DNA from: Blautia_A ammoniilytica
GTDB lineage: Bacteria > Bacillota > Clostridia > Lachnospirales > Lachnospiraceae
Direction: 5' to 3'
Assembly: GCF_025566965.1 (NCBI RefSeq)
Contig: NZ_JAOQJL010000008.1
Location: forward strand, 1 to 64,000
DNA: 64,000 nt
The position numbers and the translations under genes were made by a program. Each line of letters starts with the position of its first letter. The first letter of the stretch is position 1. Below the pieces are notes generated by a model that made no database searches, was not told the origin of the DNA, and saw only the letters and a program-made list of their open reading frames with translations. This document shows, in pieces, positions 17,829 to 25,491 of this stretch.

Positions 17829-18366
17829 AAAAAAGATATTTGCTATCCGTCAGGATATATCTGACCAGTGGGTACAGGATATCAGTATAGAACTTTCCAA
17901 GCATTTGATCGATCTTCCGGTTTTCCAGCATGCAAAGAAAGTGATGATCTACGCAGACTATCATCATGAGGTGAAGACAGATTATATCATCAGGGCTGCC
18001 TGGGAAGCTGGAAAGCAGGTGGCAGTTCCCAAAGTGGTGGGAAAGGAGATGGTTTTCCATCTTCTCACAGATTTTAAGCAGCTAAAGCCAGGGTATTTCG
18101 GGATTCCGGAGCCTGTATCCGGAGAAGCCGTCTGCTGGGATGAAGCACTTATGATCATGCCGGGAGTTGCCTTTGATAGAAAGAACCACAGAATCGGCTA
18201 TGGCGGCGGCTTTTATGACCGGTACCTTGAAAAGCATCCGGGGCTTGATACCGTTGCACTGGCTTTTGATTTTCAGATAAAGGATCAGGTGCCCTGTGAG
18301 ATCACAGACATCTGCCCACAGATTATTGTTACTGAGACAGAGACTCTGTTCAGAAGGGAGGACTAG
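17806..18366 (+). CDS. 5-formyltetrahydrofolate cyclo-ligase
   Basis: A 186-aa enzyme that uses ATP to convert 5-formyltetrahydrofolate to 5,10-methenyltetrahydrofolate, returning storage folate to one-carbon metabolism. The N-terminal basic KVIRKKIFAIRQDI starts the ATP site, and the signature MPGVAFDRKNHRIGYGGGFYDRYL is complete, with the phosphate-binding glycines. ATG 17806 is chosen with GGAG six bases before it, inside the DUF896 gene, so translation is probably coupled. It ends two bases before proA. Confidence 0.92.
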   Translation: MEEKKVIRKKIFAIRQDISDQWVQDISIELSKHLIDLPVFQHAKKVMIYADYHHEVKTDYIIRAAWEAGKQVAVPKVVGKEMVFHLLTDFKQLKPGYFGIPEPVSGEAVCWDEALMIMPGVAFDRKNHRIGYGGGFYDRYLEKHPGLDTVALAFDFQIKDQVPCEITDICPQIIVTETETLFRRED

Positions 18367-18368
18367 AC

Positions 18369-19616
18369 ATGAATGAAATGCTGGAAATACTTGGGAAAAA
18401 TGCAGTAGATGCAGAGAATATCCTTCGCAATCTTTCAACCAATAAGAAGAATCAGATCCTTCGCCAGGCAGCAGAGCAGCTGGTGAAGGATACAGATAAG
18501 ATCCTAGCCGCCAATGCCATTGATGTTCAGAAGGGCAGGGAGAATCAGATGTCGGAAGGCCTGGTAGACAGGCTTATGCTGGATGCTGAACGGATCAAAG
18601 GGATCGGAGAGGGATTGCGCCAGGTGGCTGACCTGGATGATCCTATAGGGGAAGTGCTTGGCATGAAGAAGCGGCCTAATGGCCTTCTGATCGGACAGAA
18701 AAGAGTGCCCTTAGGGGTTGTGGGGATCATTTACGAAGCTCGTCCCAATGTGACTGCAGATGCCTTTGCCCTGTGCTTTAAGACCGGTAATGCGGTGATC
18801 CTGAAGGGAGGCAGCGATGCGATCCACTCCAACCAGGCAATTGTAGAATCGATCCGTAAGGTGCTTGCAAGGAACGAAGTGACAGAAGATGCCATTGCCC
18901 TGATCCAGGATACTTCCAGGGAGACAGCTTCTGAATTTATGAAACTGAATCAGTATGTGGATGTGCTGATCCCAAGAGGAGGAAAGGGTCTGATCCAGGC
19001 AGTGGTGAATAATAGTACCATTCCTGTGATCGAGACAGGTACAGGCAACTGTCATATTTATGTGGATGACAGTGCAGATCTTTATATGGCTGCTGATATC
19101 GTTATGAATGCAAAGACCCAAAGAGTAGGGGTATGTAATGCCTGCGAATCCCTGCTTGTCCACGAACAGGTAAAGGACGTGTTCCTTCCTGTACTGGCAG
19201 AGAGACTTCGTCAGAAGCATGTGCAGATGCGTGCAGATGAGGCGGCACGGGCACTGATCCCGGATGCTGTAGCAGCTACGGAAGAGGATTGGGGCAGGGA
19301 ATACCTGGACTACATCCTGTCCATTAAGGTGGTGGGCAGCGTAGACGAAGCGATCGCCCATATTAATAAGTATAATACCAAACATTCAGAAGCGATCATC
19401 ACCAATAATTACGAGAATGCCCAGAGATTTCTGGATGAGGTAGATGCAGCAGCTGTCTACGTGAATGCATCTACCCGTTTTACAGATGGCTTTGAATTTG
19501 GCTTTGGAGCAGAGATCGGCATCAGTACCCAGAAGCTTCATGCAAGAGGTCCCATGGGACTTAATGCACTGACCACTACCAAGTATATAATATATGGAAA
19601 TGGTCAAGTTCGTTGA
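18369..19616 (+). CDS. proA: Gamma-glutamyl phosphate reductase
   Basis: A 415-aa aldehyde-dehydrogenase-fold enzyme that reduces gamma-glutamyl phosphate with NADPH to glutamate semialdehyde, the second step of proline synthesis. It keeps KRVPLGVVGIIYEARPNVT, FKTGNAVILKGGSDA, PVIETGTGNCHIYVD and the active site QRVGVCNACESLLVH with Cys256. It closes the proB-DUF896-cyclo-ligase-proA operon, so proB and proA are separated by two unrelated small genes but remain co-transcribed. Confidence 0.95.
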   Translation: MNEMLEILGKNAVDAENILRNLSTNKKNQILRQAAEQLVKDTDKILAANAIDVQKGRENQMSEGLVDRLMLDAERIKGIGEGLRQVADLDDPIGEVLGMKKRPNGLLIGQKRVPLGVVGIIYEARPNVTADAFALCFKTGNAVILKGGSDAIHSNQAIVESIRKVLARNEVTEDAIALIQDTSRETASEFMKLNQYVDVLIPRGGKGLIQAVVNNSTIPVIETGTGNCHIYVDDSADLYMAADIVMNAKTQRVGVCNACESLLVHEQVKDVFLPVLAERLRQKHVQMRADEAARALIPDAVAATEEDWGREYLDYILSIKVVGSVDEAIAHINKYNTKHSEAIITNNYENAQRFLDEVDAAAVYVNASTRFTDGFEFGFGAEIGISTQKLHARGPMGLNALTTTKYIIYGNGQVR

Positions 19617-19692
19617 TTTTTGGGGACAGGTATGCTATACTTGACCCAATGTTAATATTTTAAGATGTTGCTCTTTACGAGGAGGACTAGCA

Positions 19693-22155
19693 ATGAAGAA
19701 AAAACAACTTTTAGCTTTTATGATGGCGGGAGCCTTATCTGTAAGCGCTGTTCCGTATTCTGCTTTTGCAGAAGAGGGCGCTGCAGCAGTATCCATAGAT
19801 GAAACAGCAGTAGCAGCGGAAGCCCCGGCGACGGATCCGGCTGCTGCAGCTAATACAGAGGGACAGGCCACAGGGGATGCTTTATCAGCAGCTCCGGCTG
19901 CAACGGAAGCTCCGGCTGCAGACCAGGCTGCCGCTACAGATACTACTCAGACAGATAATACAGTTACGGAGACACCTGCCCAGACAGATCCTAACGCCCA
20001 GGCAGGCACGGATGTCCAGCCCACAGAAGATCCGGCAGTACCTGACACTACACAGAATCCAGACAATACCCAGGATACAGACAGCATCCAGGATGCAGTG
20101 CAGGATATCAAAGAAGATAATACAGCTGTAGATACTGCCAATGATGGCACGAATGGGGGAACTACAGTAGATGAGAGCCTTCCGGTTCATGTGATCGATC
20201 CAGCAGATGGTAAGACGATCTCAGCTACCTATAACACTTTGCAGGAAGCTATTGATGGGATCGCAGACGGATCCAGTACAAAGGATCAGCCAGTGAAGAT
20301 CATATTAAAGCAGAATATTGAGATCAACGCTGCTGTAGCAGTTGGGAATAAGCATGTGATCATTGCAGCAGGTGAAGCTGATCTGACTGTGAAGCGTGCA
20401 GCGGATTATACTGGCGATCTTTTTACCGTTGATGAGGGCTCCCTTCAGTTTGCAGCCGGTGTGAAGGATGATTCCACTGTATGTAAGCTGACGGTAGACG
20501 GCGGTCAGGCAGAGAATGTGACCGGTGCGCTGGTACATATTATGAAGCCGGCTGGTACATTCGGCCTTCAGTCAGGTGTAACCCTTCAGAACAATAAGAC
20601 AAACGCAGCCGGCAGTGCCATCTTAAATGAAAATGGCGGTACCATTGTACTGACAGGCGGTACGATTATTGGTAATGTTTCCACATATACAGAGGCAGAC
20701 AAAGCAGCCGGTGGTGCTATTTACAGTACAGGCCTGATCACGGTAGCTGCATCTAAGGATGCTGCAGGCACAGCTTCTCCTGCCACTATCCTGATCAAGG
20801 ACAATACAAGGACAGATGGTTCTGCAGGCAATATTGTATTAAATGGCGCAGGTGCATATGTACAGATGCAGAGCACTGTACAAAATTCTGAGATCCATAT
20901 CACATCCACTGCAGGGCTTGCCCAGAATCAGCCATTGGTAGTTTCTGCGGCGGATGTTAGCGGTGCACAGGTTGTCACACCGGCGGATATGATTGCTTCT
21001 GCAGCACAGATGACCTATGATGATGCCAATTATAAATTACAGTCAGATCCTAATACAGGTGCTGCATATCTGACGTCAGCCACACCAGTTCCTACAGCCA
21101 TACCGGTTCCTACAGCCACACCGATTCCTACTGTAGATCCGAAGCCTTCGGATGTGCCCACAGCCACAGCTACACCTACTCCTACACAGGCAGTGAAGAA
21201 GATGAAGCTTTCCAATAAGCAGAACATCAAATGGACAGGCCGTGAGAAGGCCATGTTTAAGTTTACTGCAGACAAGAATGGACGGTATTATATCGCCTGG
21301 AACCAGGACAAGAGCAAGATTCCTTCCTTTAAGGTAAGCGATGCCGTCTCTTCATTTGCAGCAGATCAGACTGTGACTGTAAATGTACCTAATATTACTG
21401 CTGAGGATGGTAAGGATGTATATGTATATCTGTTTGCTGTTGACGATAATAATGTAAAGGCTACTCCTCTTCGTTATACACTGAAGGCAAGTGCCCGCCC
21501 GGCAGCAGCTGTAGTTACCCGTGAGCCAATTGTTCCCAATGTAACAGAGAGCATTGTCCAGGGTCTGGATAAGGCACTGGAGTTCTATCCTAACCAGTTC
21601 TACAAGTTTACTGTGATCGGTGCAGGTACAGCAAGTACTGCAGAGCAGGTGAAGAGCCCTGTAGAGGGAGACGTTCAGTGGCGTCCGATCTATTGGAGTA
21701 CATCCAAGAATCCATCAGCCAAGAACCAGAACAAAGAATGGCAGATCGGTGCCAAGAATGGTATCAAAGAAGCCAAGACCTTTAAGCTGTATGTATTCTT
21801 CCAGAAATATGTATATAATGGCAAAGAATGGCAGGCAAGTGATACGGTTCAGTCAGCTGCCTACACCTTCAGATCCGCAGAGATCACCTTTGAGCCTTCA
21901 GGCACTCCATCCGGCACACCGTCAGCAGGCAGCGGCGGTTATTATGGAGGCGGTGAGACCGGTGAGGATACAGATGGCGATGGAGGAAGCGATGCAGCAA
22001 GCCGTGATGGAGATGATTCCGACACAGGCAGTACATCTTCCGCATCCAATGCTTCCACAGCAGATAACTCACCTATCGGTGCTATGGTATCCCTGGCAGC
22101 CCTTTCACTTCTGGCAGGCGGCTATGTGATCGTAAGAAGACGTAAAAGAGCGTGA
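19693..22155 (+). CDS. Secreted cell-surface protein with beta-helix-like domain
   Basis: An 820-aa surface protein. The order is: signal peptide (about 1-26, ending SAFA), an acidic Ala/Thr/Asp/Pro stretch to about 155, a pectin-lyase-like region with glycine-rich turns (TYNTLQEAIDGI, then GGTIVLTGGTIIGNV and GGAIYSTG), a Thr/Pro linker of TP-rich repeats at about 463-500, two beta-rich domains, a Gly/Asp/Ser tail, and a C-terminal hydrophobic helix followed by RRRKRA. The sorting position reads NSPIG rather than LPxTG, so sortase anchoring is possible but non-canonical. The module is the same as in the giant protein at 43472. Function is probably adhesion or carbohydrate contact. Confidence 0.75.
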   Translation: MKKKQLLAFMMAGALSVSAVPYSAFAEEGAAAVSIDETAVAAEAPATDPAAAANTEGQATGDALSAAPAATEAPAADQAAATDTTQTDNTVTETPAQTDPNAQAGTDVQPTEDPAVPDTTQNPDNTQDTDSIQDAVQDIKEDNTAVDTANDGTNGGTTVDESLPVHVIDPADGKTISATYNTLQEAIDGIADGSSTKDQPVKIILKQNIEINAAVAVGNKHVIIAAGEADLTVKRAADYTGDLFTVDEGSLQFAAGVKDDSTVCKLTVDGGQAENVTGALVHIMKPAGTFGLQSGVTLQNNKTNAAGSAILNENGGTIVLTGGTIIGNVSTYTEADKAAGGAIYSTGLITVAASKDAAGTASPATILIKDNTRTDGSAGNIVLNGAGAYVQMQSTVQNSEIHITSTAGLAQNQPLVVSAADVSGAQVVTPADMIASAAQMTYDDANYKLQSDPNTGAAYLTSATPVPTAIPVPTATPIPTVDPKPSDVPTATATPTPTQAVKKMKLSNKQNIKWTGREKAMFKFTADKNGRYYIAWNQDKSKIPSFKVSDAVSSFAADQTVTVNVPNITAEDGKDVYVYLFAVDDNNVKATPLRYTLKASARPAAAVVTREPIVPNVTESIVQGLDKALEFYPNQFYKFTVIGAGTASTAEQVKSPVEGDVQWRPIYWSTSKNPSAKNQNKEWQIGAKNGIKEAKTFKLYVFFQKYVYNGKEWQASDTVQSAAYTFRSAEITFEPSGTPSGTPSAGSGGYYGGGETGEDTDGDGGSDAASRDGDDSDTGSTSSASNASTADNSPIGAMVSLAALSLLAGGYVIVRRRKRA

Positions 22156-22222
22156 TCTATTATAACTTGTGTATATCAGCCTGAAGCTTTATGCTCCGGC
22201 TAAGATATCTACAGATTCTTTT

Positions 22223-22254
22223 AAGAGACAGGTCTATTGGCCTGTCTCTTTTCA
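22223..22254 (+). terminator. Terminator of the surface protein gene
   Basis: AAGAGACAGG (22223-22232) and CCTGTCTCTT (22241-22250) form a perfect 10-bp stem with an 8-nt loop, followed by TTC. Confidence 0.75.
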
Positions 22255-22302
22255 TATACTTTTATGAATGATTTACGGCATTAGACAAGGAGGATGGGTT
22301 TT

Positions 22303-23262
22303 ATGGAAAAGGCATCTGATACATATGAAAAATTATATTACTCTCTGTGGGAGCTGGCAGGAAGATACAGTAACTTTATACAATTCCGGGTGATTGGAAG
22401 CAGTCATGATGAAAGGATGATCCCTATGCTGGAAATAGGAAAGGGAAGAAATGTACTGTTTTGCCTTGGATCTTTGGATGGCAGAGATCAGATCACCCCT
22501 GATATCCTGGTATACATGACAGAGGAATATGCAAAAGCCTATGAGTGTGGATGGCTTCTTGAGGATTTTTATGATGTCAGGAAACTTCTGGATCAGATCA
22601 GGCTATGCGTGATCCCGCTAGCCAATCCGGATGGTTATGAAATCTGCCGAAATAGTTTTTCTGTGATCCGAAATCCTATCTACAGGCAGATGCTGAAGAT
22701 GCAGCAGATTCCCTGGGAAGAATACGGATGCAATGCAAGAGGGATGGATCTTTCCAGGAATTTTCCTACATCCGGGTACAAAAGGACAAGGGCTGGGCAG
22801 GAGCCGGCCAGCGAAAATGAAGTGAAGGCTTTGATCCGGATTTTTCAGGAATATCAGGGAGAAGGACTTCTCTCTTTTGGACAAGCCTGGCAAAGGATCC
22901 TGTACTATACAGGAAATATTAATGGCAGACAGATATATAAATGCCATAAAATTGCCAGAAATCTTCAACAGTGTACTGACAGAAGAAGAGTAAAAAAAGA
23001 ACGGGCCTCCGGTTTGAAGATGGTTTACCATTTGGAAAAACAAAGCGCCATAGTCTCTGAAAATAAGGAAAGCAGATATTTTACCGCTGGCGCCCCGGAA
23101 CCTTATTATCAGCAGATCACAGGACGGCCAGCCCTGCGTATAGAGATTGGAAAAACCTGGGGACAAGGACTGACCAGGGAAGAACTTTCAGAATGTACCA
23201 GGGATATCCGTATTCTTCCTTTGGAATATATTTTTTCTTATACAAGTGGATTGGTGTCTTAA
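22303..23262 (+). CDS. M14 carboxypeptidase homologue, zinc ligands apparently lost
   Basis: A 319-aa protein with the M14 zinc-carboxypeptidase fold, which in spore formers usually cleaves peptidoglycan peptides. Retained marks are VIPLANPDGYE, GMDLSRNFPTSGYKR and the late RIEIGKTW with the catalytic-type Glu. The first zinc motif, normally HxxE after a glycine strand, reads SLDGRDQIT (His to Asp, Glu to Asp), and the third-ligand strand reads LLSFGQAW where YHS is expected. All three zinc ligands thus look replaced, suggesting a non-catalytic or altered protein. There is no signal peptide. AGGAGG abuts ATG 22294, so ATG 22303 is preferred. Confidence 0.7.
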   Translation: MEKASDTYEKLYYSLWELAGRYSNFIQFRVIGSSHDERMIPMLEIGKGRNVLFCLGSLDGRDQITPDILVYMTEEYAKAYECGWLLEDFYDVRKLLDQIRLCVIPLANPDGYEICRNSFSVIRNPIYRQMLKMQQIPWEEYGCNARGMDLSRNFPTSGYKRTRAGQEPASENEVKALIRIFQEYQGEGLLSFGQAWQRILYYTGNINGRQIYKCHKIARNLQQCTDRRRVKKERASGLKMVYHLEKQSAIVSENKESRYFTAGAPEPYYQQITGRPALRIEIGKTWGQGLTREELSECTRDIRILPLEYIFSYTSGLVS

Positions 23263-23311
23263 CCTTCTATTGATAAGATTCCTCAATAACTGTTTTTTTA
23301 TAAATACAGTC

Positions 23312-23364
23312 TTGACGGGCTGTCCAAAATCAGGTATCTTAATAACAAGTTAGCACAGACTAAC
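23312..23364 (+). promoter_or_regulatory. Distal promoter and inverted repeat upstream of the DUF2325 gene
   Basis: TTGACG (23312-23317) and TATCTT (23335-23340) are 17 bases apart. GTTAG-N6-CTAAC (23349-23364), a perfect 5-bp inverted repeat, begins 8 bases after the -10, over the expected start of transcription. It looks like a repressor site. Confidence 0.5.
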
Positions 23365-23432
23365 GATTGCAAGAATGATATGGACGGCCTGTCAAAAGAA
23401 TATCAGATGGGAGATAATTTACACCAGCACGT

Positions 23433-23480
23433 TTGACGGTTCAGTCCTTTGTTTTTAATCTTGAGTTAGAAACGACTAAT
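23433..23480 (+). promoter_or_regulatory. Proximal promoter and inverted repeat upstream of the DUF2325 gene
   Basis: TTGACG (23433-23438) and TAATCT (23456-23461) are 17 bases apart, followed by GTTAG-N6-CTAAT (23465-23480), nearly the same element as at 23349. It lies 30 bases before the start codon. Confidence 0.5.
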
Positions 23481-23509
23481 AAATATTTGCCTGCTAAAGG
23501 AGGACGCAC

Positions 23510-23797
23510 ATGAGTATTGTAATTATCGGTGGAAATGAAAGAATGGTATGTCAGTATACAGATATCTGCAAAGGATACGGATACAAAGCTAAGATTTTTC
23601 CAAAGGAGAACGGATCCATCCGTAAGAAGATCGGAAGTCCGGATCTGATGGTCCTTTTTACCAATACCGTATCCCACAAAATGGTATTAAGCGCTTCACA
23701 GGAAGCCAAAAAGAACAATATTCCTGTTGCCCGGATCCATACTAGCAGTGCAAGTGCACTGAAAACAGCCCTTGACCAGCATTGCGTATTTGCTTAA
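23510..23797 (+). CDS. DUF2325 protein
   Basis: A 95-aa cytoplasmic protein of the DUF2325 family. It starts with a Rossmann-like strand and glycine loop (MSIVIIGGNERM), then KIFPKENGSIRKKI and a central strand DLMVLFTNTVSHKMVL, and ends NIPVARIHTSSASALKTAL, all typical. The family is small, widespread in Firmicutes and functionally uncharacterised. AAAGGAGG precedes the ATG. It is transcribed alone, with two promoter/inverted-repeat modules before it and a hairpin terminator 170 bases after it, implying dedicated regulation. Confidence 0.85.
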   Translation: MSIVIIGGNERMVCQYTDICKGYGYKAKIFPKENGSIRKKIGSPDLMVLFTNTVSHKMVLSASQEAKKNNIPVARIHTSSASALKTALDQHCVFA

Positions 23798-23859
23798 ATC
23801 GCGGTATTGTACAGATTGGATTTCATGCTGCCAAACAGCCCGGACAGCAATGGCTGGCG

Positions 23860-23915
23860 GTTGATTCGCCTGAATAAATGGTTCATACAACTGTTGATTC
23901 GCCCGAATAAATGGT
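23860..23915 (+). repeat. Two 23-nt direct repeats
   Basis: 23860-23882 and 23893-23915 share GTTGATTCGCC, then T or C, then GAATAAATGGT, at a 33-nt period. The second copy holds the inverted repeat ATTCG-CC-CGAAT. They lie in the 3' region of the DUF2325 transcript. Confidence 0.7.
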
Positions 23916-23964
23916 AGACAAACTGCTGCGAATAGGATAAAATAAAATAATAAAAAGATACATG

Positions 23965-23999
23965 CAGCCCCAGAAGAGTCGTTTTTTGGGGTTGTTTTT
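23965..23999 (+). terminator. Terminator between the DUF2325 gene and miaB
   Basis: CAGCCCCA (23965-23972) pairs with TGGGGTTG (23987-23994) over 8 bp with one G-T wobble, followed by TTTTT. It ends 37 bases before the miaB start. Confidence 0.65.
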
Positions 24000-24035
24000 C
24001 TGTTGTAATCATACATATGTGAAACGGGAGGAATT

Positions 24036-25490
24036 ATGTTTAACGAAATTGATTTTACGAAAATAGATCTTACAGGACAGCCGCCGGCTGACGAAACCAA
24101 AAGACAGTATTACTTTATGGGAAAGATCAGGGAACTTCTTGCAAGGGAGAGTGCTGTTCTTGGCAGACCGGTAACATATTGTCTTCAGACCTTCGGCTGT
24201 CAGATGAATGAAAAGCAGTCTGAGGTTGTAGCAGGTATCATGGATGAGATGGGCTTTGACCGGAAAGAATCCGAAGATGCAGATATCGTGATCTACAATA
24301 CCTGTACCGTCCGTGAGAATGCCAATCTGAAGGTATATGGCCGTCTTGGCAAGCTTCATAATCTGAAAAAACACAATCCTGATATGAAGATCATTTTATT
24401 TGGCTGCATGATGCAGGAACCGCATGTAGTAGATAAGATCAGGAACGATTATCCATTTGTTGATCTTGTATTTGGAACCCACAATATTTTCCGGTTTGCA
24501 GAGCTGTTCTATGAGATGAAAAACAGGGACAGCCAGCTGGTGGAGATCTGGGAAGGTACAGAACAGATCGTGGAGGAGCTGCCTACAGAGCGTAATTACT
24601 CTTTCAAATCCGGGGTGAATATTATGTTCGGCTGCAACAATTTCTGCAGCTATTGCATTGTTCCTTATGTACGCGGACGGGAGCGCAGCAGAGAGCCTGA
24701 GGCAATCGTAAATGAGGTGAAGTCTCTGGTGGCAGATGGGGTGACAGAGGTGATGCTTTTAGGACAGAATGTAAATTCCTATGGCAAAACTCTGGAGCAT
24801 CCTGTAACCTTTGCGCAGCTTCTTCAGATGGTAGAAGCTGTTCCTGGCCTTCATAGGATCCGGTTCATGACTTCCCATCCAAAGGATCTGTCTGACGAAC
24901 TGATCGAATATATGGGGAAAAGCAAGAAGGTATGCCATCATCTTCATCTTCCTATGCAGTCTGGCAGCAGCCGGATCCTGAAGCTGATGAACCGCCGTTA
25001 TGATAAAGAAAAATATCTGGAGCTTGTACAGAAGATCCGGGGGGCGGTGCCGGATATTTCCCTGACTACCGATATTATTGTAGGATTCCCAGGTGAGACA
25101 GAAGAAGACTTCCTGGAAACACTGGATGTGGTTGATAAATCTAATTTTGATACAGCTTTTACATTTATTTATTCCAAGCGAAGCGGTACACCTGCTGCCA
25201 AAATGGAGGATCAGGTACCGGAGGACGTGGTGAAAGACCGTTTTGACCGTCTTCTTTCCCTTGTCCAGGAAAAGGGCAGGATGGTATCTTCCAGATTCCA
25301 GGGCACTGTGCAGGAAGTGCTGGTTGAGACAGAAAGTAAAGAAAAAGGGATCTTTACAGGAAGGACCCAATACAATCTTCTTGTACATTTTCCAGGAACT
25401 TCGGATATGCTTGGCAAATATATCCAGGTACGTCTGGATACCTGCAAAGGATTTTACTATCTGGGAACTGCAGTGACAGAACAGGAGTGA
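24036..25490 (+). CDS. miaB: tRNA-2-methylthio-N6-dimethylallyladenosine synthase MiaB
   Basis: A 484-aa radical-SAM methylthiotransferase that adds the methylthio group to i6A37 of tRNAs reading codons starting with U. The N-terminal UPF0004 domain has LQTFGCQMNEKQSE and YNTCTVRENA with cluster cysteines; the radical-SAM loop GCNNFCSYC gives Cys200, Cys204 and Cys207; IPQ-type HLHLPMQSGSSRIL and a C-terminal TRAM domain follow. GGAGG precedes the ATG. The length is slightly above 440-450 because of an N-terminal extension of about 40 residues. The ABC genes follow at once. Confidence 0.95.
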   Translation: MFNEIDFTKIDLTGQPPADETKRQYYFMGKIRELLARESAVLGRPVTYCLQTFGCQMNEKQSEVVAGIMDEMGFDRKESEDADIVIYNTCTVRENANLKVYGRLGKLHNLKKHNPDMKIILFGCMMQEPHVVDKIRNDYPFVDLVFGTHNIFRFAELFYEMKNRDSQLVEIWEGTEQIVEELPTERNYSFKSGVNIMFGCNNFCSYCIVPYVRGRERSREPEAIVNEVKSLVADGVTEVMLLGQNVNSYGKTLEHPVTFAQLLQMVEAVPGLHRIRFMTSHPKDLSDELIEYMGKSKKVCHHLHLPMQSGSSRILKLMNRRYDKEKYLELVQKIRGAVPDISLTTDIIVGFPGETEEDFLETLDVVDKSNFDTAFTFIYSKRSGTPAAKMEDQVPEDVVKDRFDRLLSLVQEKGRMVSSRFQGTVQEVLVETESKEKGIFTGRTQYNLLVHFPGTSDMLGKYIQVRLDTCKGFYYLGTAVTEQE

Positions 25491-25491
25491 T

